A DNA stretch of 54,078 bases from CAYSLU01 sp964431965. Lineage in GTDB: Bacteria > Verrucomicrobiota > Kiritimatiellia > CAIKKV01 > CAYSLU01. Below the pieces are notes generated by a model. That model ran no database searches, was not told the origin of the DNA, and saw only the letters and a program-made list of their open reading frames with translations. Position numbers and translations under genes: made by a program. Positions 24,350-31,556 of the stretch are shown one piece after another. Where the stretch lies: contig CAYSLU010000027.1 of NCBI GenBank assembly GCA_964431965.1, positions 1-54,078 of the forward strand. The letters are read 5' to 3'. Position 1 is the stretch's first letter, and each line of letters starts with the position of its first letter.

Positions 24350-24778
24350 CTATTCGTCGCGCCTCAGGAGGCCGCCGATGCTCTCGACGGTCTTGGCGGC
24401 ACCATCTGCCACGCCGGTTCCGATCGCCTTGGCTCCGCTTCCGAGCGCTTCGGCCCCGTCTCCGATCAGGCGGCCGCTTCCCTTCACGGCCGCGACGACG
24501 GCTTCGCCGACGGCCGAGAACACGCGGATAACGGCTTCACGCGGGCTCACCCCTCCAGATTCCTTCCCGATATCAGTCAGATGAACCGGCGGAAGCGGGA
24601 TGGTCACGGCATGCCCCCCCAAGCCCCGAAGCGTAACTCGCACCTTGGCTCCCTCCACAAGCAGGTCCCGTATTGGCGCATCGCCCCGGAGCGCCCGCCA
24701 CTGCCCGCCGGATGCCAAAATATAGCTTGAACCCGCCGATACCGCATGATGTAGTGTCCCGCGTTTTTCATGTATCAA
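24350..24778 (-). pseudogene. C-terminal remnant of an AsmA/DUF748-like protein
   Basis: The frame encodes 142 aa, of which about residues 37-110 (I-R-D-L-L-V-E-G-A-K-V ... I-P-L-P-P-V-H-L-T-D-I-G ... G-V-S-P-R-E-A-V) resemble the extreme C-terminal region of AsmA-like envelope proteins. The several hundred residues that should precede it are missing. Only a weak TTG start at 24778, with no ribosome site, is available. The first 20 residues look like non-coding sequence. I therefore read it as a truncated relic, possibly left by a deletion or rearrangement. A small independently expressed domain is the alternative. Confidence 0.45.
24727..24755 (+). promoter_or_regulatory. Candidate promoter of the coiled-coil protein gene
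   Basis: TTGAAC (24727-24732) and TGTAGT (24750-24755) are 17 bp apart, inside the 5' part of the AsmA-like remnant. The predicted leader of about 34 nt contains AAAGGA. Confidence 0.35.
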
Positions 24779-24795
24779 CCAGAAAGGACCGCTCC

Positions 24796-25203
24796 ATGAG
24801 CAACCTGAACCAGCCTCGCAATCCCGCCGTGATGATCCTCACGGTGGTCCTGATCGTCGTCGCCATATGGGCTGTCGCCGCCAGCGCCAAGGTTGCCCGC
24901 AAGAACGAGGAACTGGCTCAGATGCGCGCAGACATGGAAACGCTGAAGCAGACCGCCGAGCAGCGCATGATGCAAGCCCAGCAGGTCGCCGACGAAGCAG
25001 ACAAGCTCCGCCGGGTCGCCCTGAAGTGGACGCTGCAGCGCCAGCAGCAGCTCCAGCAGGAGCAGCAGCGCCGCTCGGTCGCGACCAATGTGACGTCCAG
25101 CGCCAAGTCGACGACCGCCCCCAAGCCTGCAGCCTCGAAGTCGATCGCCAAGACATCGACCGCATCCCGGTCGCCGGTCCGAAGCAGCTCGTCCAGGCAC
25201 TAG
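24796..25203 (+). CDS. Small membrane-anchored coiled-coil protein
   Basis: Protein of 135 aa with no family I recognise. One N-terminal transmembrane helix (about 11-31: V-M-I-L-T-V-V-L-I-V-V-A-I-W) is followed by a heptad-like helix rich in Glu, Gln, Met and Arg (about 34-90). The tail is low-complexity Ser/Thr/Lys/Ala. AAAGGA precedes the ATG at 24796; a longer frame starting at 24673 lacks a ribosome site. The layout resembles FtsL/FtsB-type or adaptor-like bitopic proteins, but that comparison is only architectural. Confidence 0.78.
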   Translation: MSNLNQPRNPAVMILTVVLIVVAIWAVAASAKVARKNEELAQMRADMETLKQTAEQRMMQAQQVADEADKLRRVALKWTLQRQQQLQQEQQRRSVATNVTSSAKSTTAPKPAASKSIAKTSTASRSPVRSSSSRH

Positions 25204-25257
25204 ACCGTACGCCATCCGCTCCTGCCCGCACCGCAGGTGATCGCTCCAGATAGCAAA

Positions 25258-25287
25258 GGGACCCAACGAAGTTAATCATTGGGTCCC
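25258..25287. terminator. Hairpin after the coiled-coil gene
   Basis: GGGACCCAA (25258-25266) pairs perfectly with TTGGGTCCC (25279-25287) around a 12-nt loop. No T-run follows on the plus strand. It is a plausible terminator for the gene ending at 25203. The 480-bp spacer before pyrH otherwise contains a dispersed repeat copy (25518-25537) and a promoter (25596). Confidence 0.5.
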
Positions 25288-25517
25288 CTAGGCGCTGACA
25301 TATTGCCCTAATCAGCGGGGCACTCCCTTCGGCCAGTAGATCTTTGACCCACCAACCACCGGGACGGCTCTTGTCATAAGCACACGGTGTGCCAAGCCGT
25401 CCAGAACGCCAGATATCGCCCAAACACTCGATCCGCCTGTCTCCCGAGTGCCTCACGGACGATATTAATGAGACATGTATCCTCCCATTCAGTGACGGGC
25501 AGGCCGGAAGGGTGGAA

Positions 25518-25537
25518 GCCGCCGTCTCCGCGGAACG
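25518..25537. repeat. Intergenic repeat (copy 2, inverted)
   Basis: The reverse complement of these 20 bases matches 7995-8014 at 18 of 20 positions. The flanking GTGACGGG and AGGGTGGAAG words are also shared, but in direct orientation. This indicates a rearranged family of intergenic palindromes. Confidence 0.4.
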
Positions 25538-25595
25538 AAGCCGGGCGGACTCCCTCCGCCCCTCGCGTCGCCGGCCCATTGCGCGGCGCGGCTTC

Positions 25596-25624
25596 TTTAC
25601 ATCGCGAGGCCCTTGCCTTATGTT
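25596..25624 (+). promoter_or_regulatory. Candidate sigma-70 promoter of pyrH-frr
   Basis: TTTACA (25596-25601; 5 of 6) and TATGTT (25619-25624; 4 of 6) have the ideal 17-bp spacing. The start near 25631 leaves a 55-nt leader with AGGAGG at 25669-25674 before the ATG at 25686. Confidence 0.5.
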
Positions 25625-25685
25625 ATGCGCGCCGCTGTCAAGACGCCCGCTCAGGGGTCGCCAGCAGCAGGAGGGAACGCAGGGT

Positions 25686-26420
25686 ATGGCTGCACGGATA
25701 CCGCGAAAGGCGAAGTACCGCCGCATCGTCCTGAAGCTGAGCGGCGAGACCATCGGAAACCGGAAGTCCGGGCAAAGCATCGACCCGGACGCCATCGCCG
25801 AAGTCGCGCGAAAGGTGCGGAATCTCCACCGGATGGGCGCACAGGTCGCCATCGTAATCGGCGGCGGGAACATTTTTCGCGGGACCAGCGGGGTGACCCG
25901 CGGGATCGACCGCACGATCGGCGACCAGATGGGCATGCTGGCCACCGTCATCAACTCGCTCGCCCTTCAGGATGCGCTCGAGAAGCTCGGCGTCAGCACC
26001 CGGGTCCAGACGGCCATCGAGATGCGACAGATCGCCGAGCCCTTCATCCGCCGCCGGGCCATCCGCCACCTCGAGAAGGGCCGGGTCGTCATCCTCGCCT
26101 GCGGAACGGGAAACCCCTACTTCACCACGGATACGGCGGCCGCGCTGCGCGCCAGCGAGATCGGCGCCGACATCCTCGTGAAGGCCACCAAGGTCGACGG
26201 CGTCTACACAGCCGACCCGCTCAAGCATCCCGAGGCCCGGCGCTACGAGCGCATCGGCTACACCGAGGCGCTGATGCAGCAGCTGAAGATCATGGACGCG
26301 GCGGCCTTCGCCCTGTGCATGGAGAACAAAATCCCCATCATCGTCCTGGACTTCTTCAAGAACGGCAACGTCGAGCGAGCCGTGTCCGGCCTGGCCGTCG
26401 GAACGCTCGTCACGGAATAG
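25686..26420 (+). CDS. pyrH: UMP kinase
   Basis: Cytoplasmic hexameric UMP kinase of the amino-acid kinase fold (244 aa; E. coli 241), making UDP in pyrimidine synthesis. Visible family motifs are L-K-L-S-G-E near 16-21, I-V-I-G-G-G-N-I-F-R-G near 56-66, the D-x-M-G-M-L-A-T-V-I-N region near 80-90, and G-T-G-N-P-Y-F-T-T-D-T-A-A near 140-152, which is diagnostic for bacterial PyrH. The start at 25686 follows AGGAGG. It is followed 20 bp later by frr, the usual pyrH-frr order, although rpsB-tsf do not precede it. Confidence 0.96.
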   Translation: MAARIPRKAKYRRIVLKLSGETIGNRKSGQSIDPDAIAEVARKVRNLHRMGAQVAIVIGGGNIFRGTSGVTRGIDRTIGDQMGMLATVINSLALQDALEKLGVSTRVQTAIEMRQIAEPFIRRRAIRHLEKGRVVILACGTGNPYFTTDTAAALRASEIGADILVKATKVDGVYTADPLKHPEARRYERIGYTEALMQQLKIMDAAAFALCMENKIPIIVLDFFKNGNVERAVSGLAVGTLVTE

Positions 26421-26440
26421 CTCCAACGGAGGGTAACGCG

Positions 26441-27004
26441 ATGGAATCCATGGATGATGTCCTGCTCGAGAACGACGATAAGATGTCGAAGTGCCTGACG
26501 CACCTGCAGCAGGAGTTCTCCGGCGTTCGAACCGGAAAAGCGTCGCCCAGCCTGGTCGAAAACGTCAGCGTGTCCTACTACGGCGCGTCCACCCGGCTGC
26601 GCGAGATCGCCAACATCGCCACGCCCGAGCCGCGGCTGCTGGTCATCAACCCGTACGACCCCACCTCGCTCGCCGCCATCGAGAAGGCCATCCTGGCCGC
26701 CAACATCGGCCTCACGCCCAAGAACGACGGGCGCGTGATCCGGCTGCCGATCCCCGAGCTCAGCGGCGAGCGGCGGGCGGAAATGGTCAAGGTCATCAAG
26801 CGCATGGCCGAGGAGCAGCGCGTCGCGATCCGGAACGTGCGCCGCGAATCGAACGAGCAGGTCAAGGAACTCCAGAAGGGTTCCAAGATGACCGAGGACG
26901 AACGCGACGCATCGCTGAAGGAAATCCAGACGGCGACGGACGACTACATCCGGAAGATCGACGAACTGGTGACGGCAAAGGAAAAAGAGATCACCGCGGT
27001 CTGA
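26441..27004 (+). CDS. frr: Ribosome recycling factor
   Basis: Splits post-termination ribosomes together with EF-G. The 187-aa length and sequence fit the family: S-G-V-R-T-G-K-A-S-P near 27-36, Y-Y-G-A-S-T-R-L near 46-53, a central I-x-x-N-P-Y-D block, P-I-P-E-L-S-G-E-R-R near 103-112, and an N-V-R-R-E-S-N-E helix. GGAGGG lies 9 nt before the ATG. Co-transcription with pyrH is likely. Confidence 0.97.
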   Translation: MESMDDVLLENDDKMSKCLTHLQQEFSGVRTGKASPSLVENVSVSYYGASTRLREIANIATPEPRLLVINPYDPTSLAAIEKAILAANIGLTPKNDGRVIRLPIPELSGERRAEMVKVIKRMAEEQRVAIRNVRRESNEQVKELQKGSKMTEDERDASLKEIQTATDDYIRKIDELVTAKEKEITAV

Positions 27005-27088
27005 CCGGCCGGGGACGGCGGGATTTGACCTTGATTCAGGGATGCGGCATTGCTACGTTCGGGTCCGCTTAATCCCGGAGAAGCTACC

Positions 27089-27943
27089 ATGGGCGAGAAC
27101 GACAGCACCAATCCCGCGATTCCGCCGAAAGTGGACCTGAAGAAGGGCCCGCTGACCCGCCCGCCCGAGGCCGGCGCCGACGAGGCCGCGGCCCCCGCCG
27201 GCCTCGCCAAGAAGCAGACCGCCCGGATCGAGGTCCCGCTCGCAGATCTATCGGCGCCCAAGAAGAAGACGTCGCGCGTCATGATGGACGGATCCGGCGC
27301 GCCGCCACAGGGCGTCCCGGTTCCCGGCGCCCAGGCGCTGCCCAAGACCATCGTCATCAAGCCGCCCGCATCCGCCGTGCCCAAGCTCGCGCCGCCCATC
27401 GACCCGATGGAAGCGGCGAAGAAGATGACGTCCCGCATCGCGCTGGAGACCGCCCTCACGGCCGGCGACGGAACGGACGCCAGCCAGGCGGCCAGCCCGT
27501 CCACTCCCAAGACGATCCGCATCAAGCGGCCGAGCCAGGCATCCACCATCAAGCTCTCCCGCCCGGATGCGCCGCCCGAGCCCTCGACGCTCGACTCGGT
27601 CGGAGGCAAGAGCAAGACCTCGCGCATCGACGTCCCGGCTGAGTCGATCGAGACCGAGGCGCCGACCCAGAAGAAGACGATCAAGATCCGCCGCCCCGAC
27701 GCGACCAAGGGCGTCAAGAATCTGACCATCGCCCGCCCGGAAGGGGAAGCCGCGACCGTGGCCGCCACAGTGGTCGCCGGCGCGGTGATGCCCGATGAGT
27801 ACGCCGCGGCGCCGTCGGTCGGCGCCATCTTCACGATCACCGCGCTCGCGTCGGTGTTCGTCATCGGCGTGCTGCTCTACGTTCTGGCCGCGCAAGCGCT
27901 TCCGGGCCTGGGGCTATCCGTCCCCGGCATGCTTTCGATGTAG
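27089..27943 (+). CDS. KTxRI-repeat protein with C-terminal membrane anchor
   Basis: Unknown function, 284 aa. A long Pro/Ala-rich, probably disordered region (1-220) carries about nine copies of a short basic motif: K-K-Q-T-A-R-I (41), K-K-K-T-S-R-V (58), P-K-T-I-V-I-K (85), K-K-M-T-S-R-I (111), P-K-T-I-R-I-K-R-P (140), S-T-I-K-L (152), S-K-T-S-R-I (175), K-K-T-I-K-I-R-R-P (195) and N-L-T-I-A-R-P (211). A single transmembrane helix (about 244-269) near the C-terminus anchors it, so the repeats should be cytoplasmic. GGAG precedes the ATG at 27089. It sits between frr and trxA. Regular Thr in basic context could be phosphorylation sites or nucleic-acid or partner-binding repeats; this is inference. 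Confidence 0.8.
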   Translation: MGENDSTNPAIPPKVDLKKGPLTRPPEAGADEAAAPAGLAKKQTARIEVPLADLSAPKKKTSRVMMDGSGAPPQGVPVPGAQALPKTIVIKPPASAVPKLAPPIDPMEAAKKMTSRIALETALTAGDGTDASQAASPSTPKTIRIKRPSQASTIKLSRPDAPPEPSTLDSVGGKSKTSRIDVPAESIETEAPTQKKTIKIRRPDATKGVKNLTIARPEGEAATVAATVVAGAVMPDEYAAAPSVGAIFTITALASVFVIGVLLYVLAAQALPGLGLSVPGMLSM

Positions 27944-27974
27944 TTCGTTCAACCCCGACCAAGGAACACGCGCC

Positions 27975-28304
27975 ATGGCTTCAGCCAATATCGTCCAGCT
28001 GACGACCGACACCTTTGCGTCCGAAGTCACCCAGTCGCCCATCCCCGTGCTGGTCGATTTCTGGGCCGAGTGGTGCGGCCCCTGCCGCGCGCTGGCGCCG
28101 ACGCTGGATCAGCTGGCCACGGAGCTGGCCGGCCAGATAAAGATCGCCAAGGTCAACGTTGACGAGAACCAGGAGCTGGCGGCAAAGTTCAAGGTTCGCC
28201 AGATCCCCACGCTCCTCGTGTTCGTCGGCGGCACCGTCCGGGAGCAGATGCTGGGCGTCATGCCCAAGGACACGCTGAAGCAGAAGCTCAGCGCGCACAT
28301 CTGA
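27975..28304 (+). CDS. trxA: Thioredoxin
   Basis: Cytoplasmic dithiol-disulfide reductase (109 aa). The active site W-C-G-P-C lies at about 33-37 in V-D-F-W-A-E-W-C-G-P-C-R, followed by the cis-proline loop Q-I-P-T-L near 74-78 and the G-G-T-V-R-E turn. No signal peptide is present. AAGGAA precedes the ATG at 27975. It is probably co-transcribed with the repeat protein 31 bp upstream. Confidence 0.96.
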   Translation: MASANIVQLTTDTFASEVTQSPIPVLVDFWAEWCGPCRALAPTLDQLATELAGQIKIAKVNVDENQELAAKFKVRQIPTLLVFVGGTVREQMLGVMPKDTLKQKLSAHI

Positions 28305-28386
28305 TTCCTCCCCGTCAGCCTGGCAGTCGTTCATCCGGCCGTCGCCTCGCGCACCGGCCGGGGCGCTTCCCCCCGAGGAGACCGGC

Positions 28387-29130
28387 GTGAAATTCGGCGT
28401 GGCGGACTACGGCATGAACGTGTGGTACGGGGGGTGCTTCGACACGGAGGAGCGCCTGCTCGCCCTGAAGGGCACCGGCTACGACGGACTCGAGCGCCTG
28501 CAGGCGTCCTGCGGCGAGGACCTGCTCTACAAAGCCGCCCGGTTCCGCCGCATCGGGATGGATTTCGGAACGTGCCTCGGCCCCAGCGCCGAGACTTCCA
28601 TCCGCTGGACGGCCGCGCTCGGCAAGGCCTACATGTGGACGTCCGTATCCGGCCGCGACTTCGATGCCTTCTGCCGCCAGGCGAACCACCAGGCCGACAT
28701 GTGCCGCGGCTGGGGCATCCGCATCGGCCTGCACAATCACCTCGGCAGCCTCGTCGAGTCGCAGGACCAGCTCGAGGCGTTCCTCGCCCGCTGCCCCGAC
28801 TGCGGCCTCATCCTGGACACCGCGCATCTGGCCGCCGCCGGCGGAGACCCTGAGGGAACCGTCCGCCGGCACGCCCTCCGGCTCGTCGCCGTCCATCTCA
28901 AGGACTGGCAGGTGAAGCGGCCCGACGTGGGGCTGGACCGATGGACGGAGCGCGGCCGGTTCTGCGAGCTCGGCGCAGGAAACATCGGCCTCGACAACAT
29001 CGGCGTCATGCGCGCGCTGGCGGAGGTCCGGTACGACGGGTGGGTGTTCGTCGAGCAGGACACGCACCTTCAGGATCCCGTGGCGGACCTGGCGAAGAGC
29101 CGGGCCTACCTGCGGAGCGCCGGCTTCTAG
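28387..29130 (+). CDS. Sugar phosphate isomerase/epimerase-like TIM-barrel protein
   Basis: Xylose-isomerase-like TIM barrel (247 aa). Metal-ligand candidates are in G-L-E-R-L near the N-terminus, the H-N-H-L-G motif near 118-122, D-T-A-H-L near 142-146, V-H-L-K-D-W near 167-172 and the C-terminal F-V-E-Q-D. The GTG at 28387 follows GAGGAG. It is short for the family but complete. The TAG stop lies inside the CTAG end of a MITE-like repeat, beyond which a Gfo/Idh/MocA oxidoreductase gene follows. Isomerase plus oxidoreductase pairs commonly degrade unusual sugars or inositols. Confidence 0.87.
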   Translation: MKFGVADYGMNVWYGGCFDTEERLLALKGTGYDGLERLQASCGEDLLYKAARFRRIGMDFGTCLGPSAETSIRWTAALGKAYMWTSVSGRDFDAFCRQANHQADMCRGWGIRIGLHNHLGSLVESQDQLEAFLARCPDCGLILDTAHLAAAGGDPEGTVRRHALRLVAVHLKDWQVKRPDVGLDRWTERGRFCELGAGNIGLDNIGVMRALAEVRYDGWVFVEQDTHLQDPVADLAKSRAYLRSAGF

Positions 29131-29283
29131 CGTGCTGTCCCGCAAATGACTACGCAAGACGCGCAAGTGCCTGTCATTCCGAGTGGAGCGAGGAATCTCG
29201 GGCTTGATCGCACGGCAAGAGATCCTTCGCTTTGCTCAGGATGACCTTCATTTTGTAAGCCTATTTCCGAGACAGCACACTAG
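29127..29283. mobile_element. MITE-like nested palindromic element (157 bp)
   Basis: No open gene lies here. The ends are imperfect inverted repeats: GTGCTGTCCCGCAAA (29132-29146) against TTTCCGAGACAGCAC (29263-29277), with 12 of 15 matches. Both ends are bounded by CTAG (29127-29130 and 29280-29283), which could be a target duplication. Inside is a second palindrome, 29173-29245, with the wording GTCATTCCGAG...GGAATCTCG and GAGATCCTTCGC...CAGGATGAC. That wording recurs in many bacterial genomes as a dispersed intergenic repeat. No transposase is encoded. Confidence 0.6.
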
Positions 29284-29320
29284 CGCGCCTCGCATCGAAC
29301 CGACAAACAGGAGACAGAAC

Positions 29321-30367
29321 ATGGCCGGTACATCCCCCATCCGCCTCGCCATCGCCGGCCTCGGCCGCGCCGGCTGGGGCATGCAGTGCGAAGAGCTGAA
29401 AGGCCGCGAAGACAAGTTCCGGATCGTTGCGGCGTGCGACGTGCTGCCGGAGCGGAGGCGGCGCATGGAAGCGCGCTACGGCTGCCGCACCTACCCCGAC
29501 GTCCGCGGCCTGCTGGCCGACCCCGAAGTGGAGATCGTCTCGATCGCCACCCGCTCGTGCGACCACTTCGCCCACGCGATGGCCGCCCTGAAGGCCGGCA
29601 AGATCGTGTTCGACGAGAAGCCCATGTGCGCCTCGCACGCGGAGGCCCGCGCGCTCCGGCAGGCGGCCGCCCGGTCGAAGGGCGATCTGTACGTGCGCCA
29701 CAACCGCCGCTTCGAGCCGGGATTCCTGCACATTCGCGAGATCATCGACTCGGGGCTCCTCGGCACCGTGTTCTCGATCAAGCTGCGTCGCAACGGCTAC
29801 AGCCGGCGCGACGACTGGCAGACGCTCAAGAAGTTCGGCGGCGGCCAGCTCCTGAACTGGGGGCCGCACATCATCGACCACGCGCTCCGCTTCCTCGGCA
29901 CGGCGCCGACGAGCGTCTGGAGCGACCTCAAGTGCGTCGCCGCGGTCGGCGACGCCGAGGATCACCTCCGCATCGTGATGCGGAGTGCCCGGGGCCTGGT
30001 GGTGGACCTCGAGATCAGCGGCGGCAGTGCCATCAGCGAGCCGGAGTACCTCGTGTCGGGATCGCGCGGGGCGCTCACCTGCAGCGGCAGCACCATCAAG
30101 ATGAAGTACCTCGACCCGAAGAAGAAGCTCGCGAAGCGCCCGCTCCACCCCGAGACGCCGGACGGCTGGTTCAGCACGCCGGACGCGCTTCCGTGGATCG
30201 AGAAGGAAATCCCCGTGGGGCCCCGGGCGCCGTCCGGCATGACCATCATCTGGGACTACCTGTATGACGCCGTCCGCAAGGGGAAGCGGTTCCCGATCAC
30301 GCTCGACGAAGCGGTCGGTGTGATGGAGATCGTATCGCGAGTCAAGAAGGGCACGCCGTTCGCCTGA
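29321..30367 (+). CDS. Gfo/Idh/MocA-family oxidoreductase
   Basis: NAD(P)-dependent sugar or inositol dehydrogenase-like protein (348 aa). The N-terminal Rossmann motif is A-I-A-G-L-G-R-A-G-W-G near 10-20, the E-K-P-M motif is near 98-101 (catalytic Lys), and a G-G-G-Q-L-L-N-W-G-P-H-I-I-D-H block near 176-190 supplies the catalytic Asp/His. AGGAG precedes the ATG at 29321; upstream in-frame sequence belongs to the MITE-like repeat and is not coding. Pairing with the TIM-barrel protein suggests oxidation-epimerisation of a sugar derivative. Confidence 0.9.
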   Translation: MAGTSPIRLAIAGLGRAGWGMQCEELKGREDKFRIVAACDVLPERRRRMEARYGCRTYPDVRGLLADPEVEIVSIATRSCDHFAHAMAALKAGKIVFDEKPMCASHAEARALRQAAARSKGDLYVRHNRRFEPGFLHIREIIDSGLLGTVFSIKLRRNGYSRRDDWQTLKKFGGGQLLNWGPHIIDHALRFLGTAPTSVWSDLKCVAAVGDAEDHLRIVMRSARGLVVDLEISGGSAISEPEYLVSGSRGALTCSGSTIKMKYLDPKKKLAKRPLHPETPDGWFSTPDALPWIEKEIPVGPRAPSGMTIIWDYLYDAVRKGKRFPITLDEAVGVMEIVSRVKKGTPFA

Positions 30368-30380
30368 TCGGCCGGACGCA

Positions 30381-31376
30381 TCACGCGCGCGGCCCGGGCT
30401 CGACTCCGATGCCGCTGCCCTGCAGGTACGTGGTGAGGTTCATCGCGCGGTTGGCAAGCCCGAGCTTCTGCCGGATGTGCTCCCGGTGCCGGCTAACCGT
30501 GGCAGGCGCGATGCCCCGCAGCCGGGCGATCTCCTTGGTGCGGAGGCCGCTTCGAATCATCGAGCACACCGCCACCTCGGCCGGGGTCAGCCGGTCCTCC
30601 GCCGGGGCCAGATGCCTCGTGAACGGCTCGGCGATGTCGCGCAGGCTCCGGCGAACCAGGTCCACGTACGCCCGCTTCTGAGCCGGCAGCTCGACCTCCA
30701 CGGCATCGAGGATCGGAAACAGCACCTTTTCGACGTTCTCGCGGATGTCCCGCCGCATATCCTGCTTTTCCTCGCCGATCCGGGCCAGCACCGCCCGAAG
30801 CGCTGCGTTCGCCTCGCGCAACGCCTCGCGCTCGACCGTAAGCAGCCGGTTGGCCTCCTGCACGTCCTGCTCGGCGCGGATGCGCCGGACCAGGTTGCCC
30901 GCGTACTCGGCCACCGCATCGATCAGCGTCCGCTCCTCGCGCAGGAACGGCCCCTCGAACGAGGCCGGCCGCTCCGCGAGGTAGCAGACGATCACCTCGC
31001 CCACCGACCGCTCGCCGATGACGATGGGCGCCGACTGCCGCCACGCGCACAGCGCGAAGCCGGGGCTGTCGTGCGCCCGCCCGTCGAGAACCACCCGCGC
31101 GACGGCCACCTCCGGGTACTGCCAGGCGGGAGGAAGAATGCAGGCGATGCCCGAAAGCAGATCCTCAACGCCGAGCGGATGCCGCTCGACCAGCATCGCG
31201 ATCCCGTACAGGCAGTTCAACTCCTTGATCCGCTCGCCCAGCGCGTGCGCCGTACCCGCCAGATCCGCCTCGCTCCGGGCGGGAATGCTCCACCGATTCG
31301 GCCGCACCGAATCGCTCACATCGGGCCGAGTCCGCCCCCCCGCCGCACTCGCTTCCCCGTGGTTCGTTGCCGCCAT
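30381..31376 (-). CDS. GAF-like sensor with LuxR-type DNA-binding domain
   Basis: Transcription regulator (331 aa). Residues 45-165 match the GAF-like module with L-N-C-L-Y-G-I and P-P-A-W-Q-Y-P-E wording that is found in sensor proteins. A coiled coil follows (about 168-215), then a C-terminal LuxR/GerE helix-turn-helix (262-318: L-T-P-A-E-V ... T-K-E-I-A-R-L ... A-T-V-S-R-H-R-E-H-I-R-Q-K-L-G). There is no receiver domain. The ATG at 31376 is preferred over GTG codons at 31388 and 31385 because AAGGAG overlaps those. It diverges from the DUF1846 gene across a 180-bp region containing TAGGC repeats. It is convergent with the oxidoreductase, 13 bp apart. Confidence 0.87.
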   Translation of the reverse strand: MAATNHGEASAAGGRTRPDVSDSVRPNRWSIPARSEADLAGTAHALGERIKELNCLYGIAMLVERHPLGVEDLLSGIACILPPAWQYPEVAVARVVLDGRAHDSPGFALCAWRQSAPIVIGERSVGEVIVCYLAERPASFEGPFLREERTLIDAVAEYAGNLVRRIRAEQDVQEANRLLTVEREALREANAALRAVLARIGEEKQDMRRDIRENVEKVLFPILDAVEVELPAQKRAYVDLVRRSLRDIAEPFTRHLAPAEDRLTPAEVAVCSMIRSGLRTKEIARLRGIAPATVSRHREHIRQKLGLANRAMNLTTYLQGSGIGVEPGPRA

Positions 31377-31431
31377 ATCGCTCACCACTCCTTAATAAGT
31401 CGATCGACAGATACAGAATACCCATTCCAAA

Positions 31432-31472
31432 TAGGCATTTTCTAGGCATTTTAGGCGGATTTGCGGATAGGC
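31432..31472. repeat. Helically phased TAGGC(ATTTT) direct repeats in divergent promoter region
   Basis: TAGGCATTTT occurs at 31432-31441 and 31443-31452 (11-bp period), with further TAGGC words at 31452-31456 and 31468-31472. The stretch is AT-richer than its surroundings and lies between the divergent LuxR-type and DUF1846 genes. It is a candidate operator. Confidence 0.4.
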
Positions 31473-31556
31473 AACCGCACGCTAGCTTTACACGAATGGC
31501 GCCGACCGGGTGACTGGCCTCAGACGCGGCCGCCGGTGGACGCTCGCGGAGGCTCC

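Noticed and set aside
25204..25685. Riboswitch or small RNA upstream of pyrH
   Set aside because: One 9-bp hairpin and a promoter are present, but there is no conserved riboswitch core or multi-helix arrangement that I could recognise.
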